A stretch of 64,000 nucleotides of DNA from Heterodera schachtii (lineage: Eukaryota > Nematoda > Chromadorea > Rhabditida > Heteroderidae), in NCBI GenBank assembly GCA_023374025.1, contig SIJG01000179.1, positions 125,179-189,178 of the forward strand, written 5' to 3'. Positions 35,001 through 44,726 of this stretch are shown one piece after another (position 1 is the stretch's first letter; each line of letters starts with the position of its first letter). The position numbers were made by a program, and so were the translations under genes. Under the pieces are notes generated by a model. It did not search any database. It was not told the origin of the DNA and saw only the letters and a list, made by a program, of their open reading frames with translations.

Positions 35001-36708
35001 TTATTTAAAACAAAACCAACCTAATATGTTTATAAGAAAAGACAATTATTTAAATAACACGGCAATAAAAAATAATTTATTTATTTCAAATTTTTTTTTT
35101 ATATTATTTAATTCCCATAGTTTTTAATTTTTTGTTAATTTAAATTAATTATTTTTTCTCTTATAATTCTTTGCCACCTCCCAATTGTGTCCATTTATGT
35201 CCTCCTCCATTATCATTGTTTTTGTTCTTTTTGTCGCTGCAAATGGCGGCGGAGATTTCGGGCACAATGCCGTGGCCGGCGATGGGTGGTGTTGGACGGG
35301 GAAAAGTTTGTCAAAGTCGTCCCAACTGTTTGTCGCCACGGAGGCGGGACCGAGAAGAGTCAATGCCAAATTGTAACCACCTAATTAGGGGCAATTAATG
35401 GACACAATTGTTAATTGCTCATTTCTTCAATTAAAATTTTAATAATTTATTTAAATTTATTTTTTAAAAAAAAATACTGACCAGAAATCATTTTGATCAC
35501 TTCCTGGAAATTTTGCGCTGTCACTGGCATTCCGTTGACCTTCAGAATTCGGTCGCCCTCCCTTAATTTTGTAAATGAAACGGAAGCGAGCGGATACGGT
35601 ACATATAAAGTGATAAAGGCTATTACCTGTAAAGTGATAAGAAATACAATTAAATTAAACTGTTGCTATACGCATATAAAAATGATGGATATAATTGCAC
35701 ATTAAATTCGTTCTTTTGTCTAAAAATGATGCTTAAGCCTAATTAATTAGTCTGTCCTCATGGGAAAGCAATTTCCTTTTTTTACTTCCTTTTTGTTTTA
35801 CCTTACGCCGGCCATTTGAGCGGCCCCGTTGTGCTTTACCACTAAAAAGTTGCCAAATTAATTAACTGGGTGTTTTTTTGTTTGTCAAATAAAAAACAAC
35901 ACCTGCAACTTTCACTGGGTATTCTCCGTTCACTGTCAGTCCGAATCCGTCCGATTGTCTGAAACATTTGTCGAATTTCAACAATTTGATTCGGGGCGTT
36001 TTGACATTTCGACCTTGCCACAAGCACACATCGTTCCGTCATCTTCTGTTGCCATTGCTTTTGCAACACATCGGGCGATTGTTCTTTTTGTTGTGCCACC
36101 GGCGGAGGGACAATGCCAAAAGTTGTTGCTTAATTAAGGCATTTTCACTGCTAATTAGGCTCATTACCAACTCCATTTCGACTAGAATATACTCTTAGGT
36201 TTATGTAAAAATTAAAATGAATATTTATTTTTATCCAATGACTATTATTAGAAATCTTTGCTGTTCAGCTTCATTTGCTAACCCGGTGAAATTTTGGTGT
36301 TTTCGCGCTGCGTTCCATCCGCCGTTGTCGTCGGCGGTCCGCCCTTTTTGGTCAATTCGGTGCCGGCGGCGGAAGTCGGCGGGGAAAAGCGCCGGCACTG
36401 CGGAGAAAGTTCTAAAAATAAATCAATTTAAAAATTTATAATAAAAAAGATATATATTAATTAATTTCATTTTTAAAAGTAAAACAAATGGAATATTAAA
36501 TTGATATATTAAATTTTTTTACTTAGTTAGAAAAAATAAAAATGTATTTAGAAATAAAATAATTGATTTAGTGAGATGTACGAATACCACTCTTACAGTA
36601 TTCTCTCCACCGGTTTACCGTACCCGGGATGGACGTTGGGTAATCTGTAGTTGTACTGCTTGAATTTGATGAGTTTTCTTCAGAAATAACTGACCAACGG
36701 GAGGACAT
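21656..36708 (-). CDS. rhgf-1: Rho guanine-nucleotide exchange factor, PDZ-RGS-C1-DH-PH type
   Basis: About 45 exons join in phase from ATG 36708 (MSSRWSVISEENSS) to a TAG at 21656-21658 (ending PPPPPSSNPPAS), about 1840 codons. Domains in order: PDZ (about residues 103-180), long disordered linker, RGS-like (480-660), C1 zinc finger (740-789), low-complexity linker, DH (1205-1430), PH (1430-1545) and a C-terminal region with coiled-coil pieces. This is the architecture of C. elegans RHGF-1 and, apart from C1, of mammalian PDZ-RhoGEF/LARG. Such proteins load GTP onto RhoA; the RGS domain receives G-alpha-12/13 signals, and the C1 is linked to membrane or microtubule control of the worm protein. 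Three introns begin with GC. The least certain join is exon 10 to 11 (33882 to 32070), across 1.8 kb of repeats that could hide another exon. First-exon choice is moderately sure. It is longer than its C. elegans relative, mainly in linkers. Confidence 0.95.
23224..24054 (-). other. rhgf-1: rhgf-1 PH domain exons
   Basis: Exons 23895-24054 (LLFEGPLVWRQARGKNIDLH, VVLLEHLLVFLTK), 23642-23781 (IPIMRLTSVEVEE, FELVAQTATERKT) and 23224-23452 (WFRLIDNQ then Ser-rich sequence). The conserved Trp of the final PH helix is created exactly at the 23642/23452 splice. Confidence 0.92.
24111..25975 (-). other. rhgf-1: rhgf-1 DH (RhoGEF catalytic) domain exons
   Basis: Exons 25864-25975 (KKRQEVVNELYQT), 25412-25537 (RTHVLRLKVLYKVFYRPM), 24969-25143 (MKRLRLQ, then FCQNQQHALDALRHR), 24778-24907 (CRKLQLKDMIPAEMQRLVKY), 24626-24679, 24479-24528 and 24111-24215 (MEELQKKLDF). 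The QLKD-IP-EMQRL-KYPL core matches LARG and PDZ-RhoGEF DH helices. The intron 25144-25411 starts GCAAAA. Confidence 0.95.
25144..25411 (-). other. GC-AG intron in rhgf-1 (DH domain)
   Basis: The exon ends TTAAAAG, the intron starts GCAAAATATT and ends TTTTAAG. This join gives LDELLKVHAEM, matching DH-domain relatives (LDELIEVH-type). No GT site upstream of the exon's open end gives that phase. Confidence 0.8.
26154..28206 (-). other. rhgf-1: rhgf-1 linker between C1 and DH (exons 23-29)
   Basis: Exons 28026-28206, 27663-27853 (GGHDSVYSVSILNFPKQQRA), 27109-27330, 26815-26943, 26583-26774 (Ala-rich), 26381-26521 and 26154-26279 (VELVEKFDMDWGSDLE). Low-complexity Ser/Ala/Gln sequence without a recognised fold. 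All joins keep phase. Confidence 0.8.
28026..29299 (-). other. rhgf-1: rhgf-1 C1 zinc-finger exons
   Basis: The C1 signature H-x12-C-x2-C-x13-C-x2-C-x4-H-x2-C-x7-C is assembled exactly from exons 29299 and upstream (KDHQ), 29180-29223, 29061-29107 (CREVVWGVNPQAYF), 28490-28530 (CDVVVHKNCTSQL) and 28206 (TDHC). All eight zinc ligands are present, which also validates five splice joins. Confidence 0.95.
29425..29817 (-). other. GC-AG intron in rhgf-1 (after RGS)
   Basis: The exon ends CTGGAG, the intron starts GCAAGTCACT and ends CCCAACAG. AG|GCAAGT is the strong consensus of GC donors. The intron contains a purine (GAGA) repeat at 29460-29600. Confidence 0.85.
29460..29660 (+). repeat. GA-rich microsatellite
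   Basis: GAGAGAGAGAG-type imperfect purine repeats within an rhgf-1 intron. Confidence 0.8.
29818..31204 (-). other. rhgf-1: rhgf-1 RGS-like domain exons
   Basis: Exons 31100-31204 (LQELKCHPAALAIFLTHLMN), 30984-31052 (LFYLITDSFPSSSVKDQRRF), 30434-30668 (IFSTFLIPGAPMQMPNI, INEQLADFRRRG), 30033-30167, 29908-29984 and 29818-29856. The 'HPAALAIFLTHL' helix and the following 'LFYL' match the RGS domain of RGS-RhoGEFs. The segment 29985-30032 can be read as a 48-nt intron or as coding; both stay in frame. Confidence 0.92.
29857..29907 (-). other. GC-AG intron in rhgf-1 (51 nt)
   Basis: The exon ends CTAATTAAG, the intron starts GCATTTTAAC and ends CTTCCACAG. No usable GT lies between the RGS exon (ending RRTLSLITSIATLIK) and the next exon VVFCLRTTNSALE, and the phases agree. 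Confidence 0.75.
31500..31640 (+). repeat. Dispersed GCC-rich repeat in an rhgf-1 intron
   Basis: GCGGCGCGCTTTTTC, a nine-G run, GCCGATAGGCGCCGGCGGG and an AT tail with TTTACAGATTTTTGTCC. Same family as 9985, 32700 and 60110. Confidence 0.8.
31718..36708 (-). other. rhgf-1: rhgf-1 N-terminal exons including the PDZ domain
   Basis: Exons 36624-36708, 36283-36411, 36014-36128, 35903-35958 (RQSDGFGLTVNGEYPVKVA across the splice), 35802-35841, 35482-35561 (EGDRILKVNGMPVTAQNF), 35178-35380 (YNLALTLLGP), 34841-34921, 34175-34409, 33882-34051, 31981-32070 and 31718-31870. The carboxylate loop here is GFGL, as in the PDZ of PDZ-RhoGEF and LARG; it usually binds C-termini of plexins or GPCRs. Linker exons carry Gln, Lys and Gly runs. 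Confidence 0.9.
32690..33080 (+). repeat. Dispersed GCC-rich repeat plus long G/C runs in rhgf-1 intron 10
   Basis: GGTGCCGATAGGCGCC core at 32762 with the usual AT tail (ATTTGTTAACGAATTTTGTCC), then G runs at 33019 and a C run of about 20 at 33053-33074, bounded by mirrored GGTACG/CGTACC. Confidence 0.8.
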
Positions 36709-39700
36709 TTTTATGCATTTTCAGCGGAATTGGATTTCCTTTTTGGGATAAGAATTTGGAAAATATGCAAAGTTTGAGGGATAGAGACAGGTAAAAATGA
36801 AAAACTAATGCATATTTAAAGAGCATATGAATTCATCGGAGGGATTAAAGGAAATAACGTGGTGTTAAATAAAATATTTAATTCAATAAACAAATTTTCT
36901 ATGAAAATTCAAATAAATAAATTTGCGAAGTTTTCATAAATTTCATTTCTTAGTGAGTATTTAGAAAAAAAACTTCCGCTTTTTATTCTTTTAAAATGTG
37001 TAAAATGAATTTACTGGTGCCCCGAGAGCACACATCAAATGCCCCCGGGGATGGATGGGTTAAGCCGGCCAAATTTGACGGGAAAAAATTTGGGTTGAGG
37101 AGGGATAACTTATAAATAAGGGCACAGCAGCAGACGGACGATGAACCGACCACTTGGGAATTTGAGAAAGAGGCGAAAGTTGAGAGATTAGAAATTGGGG
37201 GGGGGGGAGAAAGTGCCAAAGAAAAACATAGAGAAATGGGAGATTTGAATTTTAAGATTTTTTTGGACGACCGATCACATAGAATCGGTATCAAATCCTA
37301 AAAAAGCTCCGGGCAAATAATTTTGGCGGATTTATAAAAAAAAGTAAATGTTTTGGTATAGAGAATCAAAATTGTCGACATTCATTTTGAGAGGAAGCCG
37401 AATTTATAATGAAATAAACGAACAGATAAAGCAAAAAGCAGCAGAGAATGTTTGTTGTTCGCCGCTTTTCATTTTAATGCCGGAAGAAATTGCGTGAGTT
37501 TGTGCAAATGAGAAACAAAGCGGAAGAATTGGAAATTGGATTAAATTTTAAACAATTAAAACTTGAAAAAAATTTATTTGTTAATTAAGTAAAAAAAGAA
37601 CGTAAATAAAAATGAGAGAATTTAATAGGTAGTTATTTTTAGAATAAGCAAATAATCAAATGATCATCGAAATAAAAGGAGCAAATCAATGTGATCAAAT
37701 TAAAAAGTGATCGATCGGTAGTCATGCAAATTGTGTTAATGACTGATCATAAATGCGGAGAATCAGCAGTGATTAATTAAAAGAACACTGGTCGAACCCC
37801 CAACTTCCATCTGTTGCTGTTGCGCCATCTCAAAAAGTGCCCCCGCCCGACCGACCGATGACCTCCCCCCCCCCCCCCTGAAAATCACAGGGTTCTCGGG
37901 GGAGGAGATGAAATGATGAATGAATGTGTTGAGCACACACATAACACAACTCGTACATGGTTTACGAGCCCAAATGGACGCGGGAGGGAATGAAGCCGGG
38001 GGAATTGGGGGGGAGGGGGCGTGAAGCAAGATGAGGGGAGCGGGGGGGGGGGGGGAATGATGAGTTTGTCGCCCTGCGGGGCAAAAGTCTCACCGCCGCT
38101 GATGCACACACTCACACATTTGTGCCCATCACAGATCGTTCCTCCCTCTCCCACCGGGGATGGGAGGGGAAAAGCGGCTTCAACTCCCACGCCCCCCCCC
38201 CCCTTTCCCTCACTTTTTTGTTGTCTTTGACGGAGTAAAAGCGTAAAAAAGAGAGAGGACAGATGAAATGGGGGACAAAAATAAATAAAATGAGAAAATG
38301 GAAATAAATGAAATGGAAAAAAGCGTGTGTATGTTTTTTGAAATGAATGAAAGAAAAGGTGGTGAAAAGGTGAGGGATGGGCGGGGGGGGGAGGAGAAGC
38401 AATGGAAAATGATCGGGTGGAAATGTCGTCGAAAAAACGACAAACAGCTGAAGAAATGGAGTTGAAAGCCTTGGTAATGTAATTATTTATCGAAGCAATC
38501 CCTTCCATTCATTAGGATGAAAATAAAAACAAAATTAGAGCGTTTTAAAACGAAGTGCCTAATAATTTACAATTGACAATGCTCGGGAGTCTCGGCACGA
38601 TGCCAAAAAAATAAAAATCTCGCTTGATTTAACTATTCATCCGAACTTGAAATAAGCGTGAAATGACTAAAATAAATAATCTCAATATATTTATCCATAA
38701 ACGGTGAGTCGGGCACCTGTTGGCTAAGAAACATATACCAAAAATGAAGATTTCTTTATTTGCTTAAAATCTGTGTTTCCGCCACAAATACAAAAAACTT
38801 GAAAATGCGCAAAAAAATTCACCCTAAATCAAAGAATGAATAAATAAATGAATACACGCCATGAATAAACCCCAAAAATCTTTGGGCGGTCGAAAATCCA
38901 AAGAGAGAAAGAGAAATGAATGATTTATCTGCTGCTGCCAACATAAAACATGGCGCGGGTGGAGGAGGGCAATTGAATGTTTAACGGGGGGGGGGGGGGA
39001 CGGATCATCGCATTTCCCCCGCGGGGATGAGACGGACGGCGCGTAGAATGCCGGGGCGATTGGGCGACCCGGGATGAGTTTGACGGCGAGGAATTGGACA
39101 ATTCTTCGCGCACACCGACCCACCGATCCCCCCCCCCCCGCCGCCCCGCCGGGGCGAAACTCGTCGGATAATCGTTCCGGAAATTGGCGCAAAAAATAAA
39201 TAAATTTTGGGGCAGTGCCGAAAAAAATATCAAACAACAGGCGCAAGAAGAAGAAGGGGAAGAGGAGGAACAAGTTGTTGTTGTTCTATTCTTCAAAAAA
39301 AGCATCCGCTGAAGATGGCACAAACGGACGGACAAATGGGCGAAATTACAATAAATAAAACGCATTAGGGGAACAAATTAGGGGATAAAATCACTTTGGG
39401 ATAAATTGGATTAATGAATGAAAAAGTGAAAATGGACCAATAATAAAAGAAAGAACTTATTAAGGAGAGTGTTTTTGCCTAAAAATTACTTTTTTTTAAA
39501 GAGAAAACTGATAGACAAGAAACGAAGTGCGATTGGTTAAAATAATTTTTTAATTTCTAAATATCTTTTAATGGGTTTTTTAAACTGACCAAATACGGCG
39601 GACGACGCAATTTTGGCTTCTTCTTCTTTTCAGCTTTGTAAGCGTTGTTTTGGTGGATAAACAGAGAATGTGATCGGAGGAGGAGAATTGCGATCACTGA

Positions 39701-42700
39701 TCAGCGATGCTTTTCTTGTCACCTTTTCGTTGTCGTGATCGGAGCAAAGAAAGTGCGAGAAATTACAAAGGATCGTGCAGCTGAAGAGAAAATGGGAAAA
39801 TTAGGTCCATTTCACCGCTGGTTTTGGGGAAGGCGGGGAGCAAATGGCGGGGAAGGAATTTAACGGGGAAAAGCGGGGAAGGGAAAAGTTGAATAATATC
39901 GAATCGTAAATCATCTTTTGGAAAAATTGAGAGAATTAAACAATTAAATTGGCCTTTTGCCGCTTGTCAAATTGGAAAATGTATAAAATTGTGAACATTT
40001 ACAGAAAACAAATGAATTTTCTGTATAAATTTCAAACAAAGAACTATAAAATGAATATGTGAAAATGTACTTTCATTTCCTAAAATTGGTTGAGTATCCA
40101 TAGGCATTCATTTTTCTTGCCAATATCAAACCCATTGAGAAAGACTGGTCAAATTTTATAATGTTTTGCCATGGCAATAATGGTAATAATTAGAGATGTA
40201 CAAGAGTCGGTCTAGAGACTCAACTGAAGAATTCTCGGGTTTGGTCTCGAGTCTCGGGATTGGCCTAAAGCATCACTAGAAATGATGCGGTAGTGGGTCA
40301 CTTTCTCTCTCATCACTCTCTATTTTTATGTCTATAAAAATGAGATTAATTTGGAAGTGTGCCCGGTCGTTAGGTTAATTGGGCATTCCAAGGAATGGCA
40401 AATTATGTTAGGTCCGAATCCCACCACGGATCAAACAATTTGCCTTCCGACAAAATCACCACAGCAATTAATTGATACTCTTTTCCTTTAATTAATCAAT
40501 CATTTTGAAACCTTTTCTCTTTGATCACTCCGACAGTATAATCGAAGGGGAAATATTAGAAATGTTTTTGCATTGAAACGTGGACTAAAAGTTGCGCACG
40601 AATGGGCACAGCTGCTGGCGGGAGGAAGGAAGTGGGAAAAGTTGCACGGGGCGCTTCAAACGCGAAAATTTGGGTGTGAGTCTTTTTTTTGCGACGATTC
40701 GCCAAAACGAGGCGAAAAGGGGGAAAAGACAATGGCAAACTGAGAGAGTGGGAGGGGGAAAGAGCGAAAGAGAAATAGCAAAAGAAAACAACATTCAGCA
40801 GATTGCTTAAACATTTTTGAATTTCAAAATTGTTTAACCCCAAAATGCATTAAATTAAACACTCCACAAAAAAAAGGAATTTTTACTTTCTGCTGCTGAC
40901 AACTTAAACAAGCGGCAGAAGATGCTTATCCGTTTATACACAATTTACGCTTTTGTTCTATGATGGATTTGCGTCGGGGGGGGGGGGGGCTTTAACTCAG
41001 AAAGGAAAATTTAACTCGTGTATATGAAATTTTAAAAAGTTTTAATATTTTTTGAATTAAATTAAAACTACTTATGAATAGAGCTGGGATTTTTATGTTT
41101 TTTCATATTTTTTCTGCGGCTTATTTATGACAAGAGAAGCTCAAAAATAGCATTTCCTCCAAACACTTTTTGATTTCGAGCTACTTATAAAAAACATAAA
41201 AACACATATTTTGGCGTTTTAGCACATAAAAACATATCGCACATATTTAAGCAACTTTGAAATTTTTAACATAGATTTTGGCATTTGTTAAGAAAAATCT
41301 GTAAGAAAAACACAAGACTTAATAATCTGAGGTTTCAAGGGAAAAGCATTGAATGATTAAAAGGCCAAAGAATGAACGGTTAAAAGGGGGAAGAAAAGCC
41401 GTAAAATGAGTGGGCGTTTTGGCCAAATCTCATCAATCTTCCATTCAAATTTGGACACATTGACATAAAAATGTTTAACAAAAACAAACACAAATGATTC
41501 TCTTATATCCGTAAATTTAAATGCCAAAAAAAGAAAACAAAATTTGTGTGCCGTAAGATTTATAAGCATCTTAGGGATTAATGGGGTGATAATTTAAATG
41601 ATCATTATTAAATGGAGAAAAAATTAAACAAAAATATTTTTGTTTTCATTTTAATTTCGCTGTGCCATCTTTTGTTGTTTTCTCATCCAAAATATAATAG
41701 TCCATTTAATTAAATGTTTTCACAATATTTTGGCATTTCTTTGACACATATTCCGGGAAATGCCGGAAAACGAAAACAAAATTTCTGTATATTATAAATA
41801 TTTATATATTTACAGAATATAAAAATAATGAATGTTGTAAAATAAAAAAATTAAAATAATTTACAAATAATCAATTAAAAATTTATTTTGCTGTTTTTTG
41901 ACTGATAAAATTAATTTGAAAAATTGTCAAAAAATGAAAAAAAAAATTATAAAATTGTTATTTGTAAAAGGGTAAAAAAAATTTTAGTCCAAAAATCTAC
42001 CACACAAATGCCATCGTCTGCTGGAAATAATTTGCCAAATTGCGACAACCTTTTAGCAAAATTGGATTTTAATCAGCGACAAGAGACACAAGAAATCATT
42101 GTACTTTTTGCAATTTTACAATGGGTCATTTTGAAACCACAAATAAATTTAAAAAAGAAAATATTTAAAAACAATATTTAGAACATTTTGTATATTTAAT
42201 TGGCCAATAATAATTAACATAAAATGAATAGCGCAAAAATGGCAACAAAAAACGAGGGAATGATTTATTTATGCAAATTTTGCGTAGCGGGCGAACGAAG
42301 ATGATGATGATGAGATGAGATGAGATGAGATAGATGATGGGCTAAAATTGACGAGAACGACGGCGGCGGAAGGTTATCGATCAATGGGCGAAGTGCGGGG
42401 AAAAGCGGCGAGGAGGGGGGCGGGGGGGGGGGGGGGGAGGTGCGGAAATCAAGTCCCCGCCAATTTGCCCGCGGGGGCATAGATTAACATGGTGGACAAT
42501 CATTTCGTGACTTATTGGATCATTAAGGCAAATGGCAGGGGGAAGCCAAATGAAAATGTTAAAAAATTTATTTTCTCGAATTAAAAGGGCGGAGATATTT
42601 AATTGTTGTAAAATCGCTTGAAATCTTTTTAAAATAATTTTTCATGCGGTCATTATTTTAACAAATGGAAAATTGGAGAATTACACTCATTTTAAAACAA

Positions 42701-43612
42701 CAAAGGAATTTCTAATGAACTGAGAATTGAAAAGAAAAGAAAGAGATAATTCTCAAACAATAACAAAAGATCCAAAGAAATATTATTCTTTTAAAAAAGT
42801 TTCCCAATTTTAACCATTAAATTTAGTTTTATTTTTTCAATTTAAAATTGATATTTTAAACTTAAAACATTGGACAGAGCAGTTCATCTGTGAAGCCTCT
42901 GTAATTCTTTGACTAACATTGCTTCTTCCGCTTCTGTTGGTTGGTCACCCCCCCCCCTTCCTTTCCCTAATCATCCGGTGAGGGGGGTTGGGGGGCGTAC
43001 GATCGGCGCTTTCCCCCGGGGGGACAAAACATTCCAAAGCCATGTCGTCCGTCTCGTTATCGTTGTCCTCGTCGTGTCGTCTTCGTTTCGTTGTCCCCCC
43101 CCCCCCCCATTGTCCCCCCTTTTCTCGTTCCTTTGGTCCTTTTGCCCCTCCCCCTCTCAAAATGCTTTTTCCCCGCGGCGATTATCCGTCGACCAACAAA
43201 CACCGCCAAACTGTGACCACCGCCACCGTCCGCCATTGTTTACTGACGACAGTCACTCATTCTCATCACGCCGCGCGTGCGCACAAAATTTGAGGAGCGA
43301 AAAATTATGCACAAACAAACGACTGACATAAATATGAAATGCAAATTTGAGAATTATTTAAATAAAAAATATAAAAATATTTGAGCGAAGATAAATTGCA
43401 CCGATTAAGACCCGAGATTTGGATTGAAAATAGTCACTGTAGGGTTGAAATTTAAAGGACTTTTTGAAGGTTCAGTGGTGCCGGCGGGCGCCGTGATTCG
43501 GTTATCTAAATTATTAAATTCTCATTAAGCCGATTTAAAATAACTAACGTTAAGAAAAATGCTAGTTGGGAGTTTACTTCCCAGCGCATATATTCCGGTC
43601 TACCTCAGTTCG
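36709..43612. other. Gene-poor region upstream of rhgf-1 with GC islands
   Basis: No exon could be supported. Five short GC-rich islands (about 37.8-38.2, 39.0-39.2, 40.6-40.75, 42.36-42.48 and 42.94-43.3 kb) interrupt AT-rich DNA, each with a run of 9-17 G or C. A CCCC(C)GGGG-type palindrome recurs in or near several (37040, 39014, 42465, 43013). Rhgf-1 promoter or 5' UTR exons could lie here, but nothing proves it. Confidence 0.5.
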
Positions 43613-43955
43613 GCCCCGGCACGATTCGGCCCCAGCGGCTTTTTGGCTATAACTTTTTTCTTTGTCAACCAAATTCAACATTGTTGTTATCATTCGAAAG
43701 CTCTAAGTGTCCTCTATTAGCCTGCAAAATTCTTAAAAATTTAATTAAGGTTTAAAAAAAGTTATGGTCAGAAGAATTAAAAAAACTAAATTTTCCAACT
43801 TTTTTGGCCATTAATTTGTTCAAAATTGACCAATTTTTTTTGAAATTTTGCAGGGTAATAGCGCATGTTAAGAGCTTTCGAATGATACCAAGAATGTTGA
43901 ATTTGGTTGACAGTGAAAAAAGCTATAGCCAAAAAGCCGCTGGGGCCGAACTGAG
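43613..43955. mobile_element. Foldback element, ~340 bp
   Basis: CTCAGTTCGGCCCC and AGCGGCTTTTTGGCTATAAC at the left are mirrored by GCTATAGCCAAAAAGCCGCT and GGGGCCGAACTGAG at the right. The left arm has an extra 16 bp (a second CGGCCCC). The interior carries the shared core (CATTCGAAAGCTC ... GAGCTTTCGAATGATACC). Confidence 0.85.
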
Positions 43956-44296
43956 CCGGTCCGATATATTCTGATAATCCGCTTATTCTGGTACATGTCA
44001 GAATATTGTGATTATTCCGAATACATCAGAAAACGGTGCTATGTCGTTATATAAAAACCATCAAAAAGGGCGTTATATAAAAAACCATCAAATGGAAATT
44101 TTCAACCAAAAACTGCCCATAACTTTTGTTAAAGTCAACAGAATTAAACATTCTTGATATCTTTAGATAGCCCTAACATTTCTCTATTAGCTCACCTAAA
44201 TTTCAAAAAATTTGGTCAAGTTTGCTCAAACTTGTGGTTAAAAGTACACATATGGCCAGGTTTTCACCCATTTTTGGCCATAACTATATGAATCCT

Positions 44297-44523
44297 AATG
44301 AAATTTTTTGAAATTTTGCAGGCTAATAGAGGACATATAGGGCTATCAACTAATAGCAAGAAAATAAAAAACAAAAATAATTTAGCAAAAATTTTTTAAT
44401 TAAAAATAAAATTATTTTGATCATTAAAAATTCTGATCAAATCATTTTCTTGTTATCATTCGCTATCCCTATGTGTCCTCTAGTAGCCTGTAAAATTTCA
44501 AAAAATTTCATTAGGATTCAAAT
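44297..44523. repeat. Foldback core without clear outer arms
   Basis: GAAATTTTGCAGGCTAATAG and CTATCAACTAATAGCAAG are mirrored by TTCTTGTTATCATTCGCTAT and CTAGTAGCCTGTAAAATTTC. Same core as neighbouring elements, truncated by the flanking repeats. Confidence 0.6.
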
Positions 44524-44726
44524 AAGCAGGGCTGCCAAAAATATGTACATAAATATGTAAGAAAAACCCCAAAATATGTATAAAAAACGCCAAATATGTA
44601 AAAAAAAATTATGGTTATTTTTTGGAAAAAAATACCCGTAAAGTATGAAATAGGCAAAATTGCCATAAAAATTAATTAAATAGTCTTAGAATCATTTTTA
44701 GTATTTTAATTTGGTATTTTTCGTCG

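Noticed and set aside
37763..39365. Long minus-strand Pro/Ser-rich frames upstream of rhgf-1
   Set aside because: Openness reflects C runs; no splice partners, and overlapping frames are equally open.
42909..43331. 140-codon plus-strand Pro-rich frame
   Set aside because: Runs through homopolymer C tracts and a GC palindrome; no recognised domain or matching exon.
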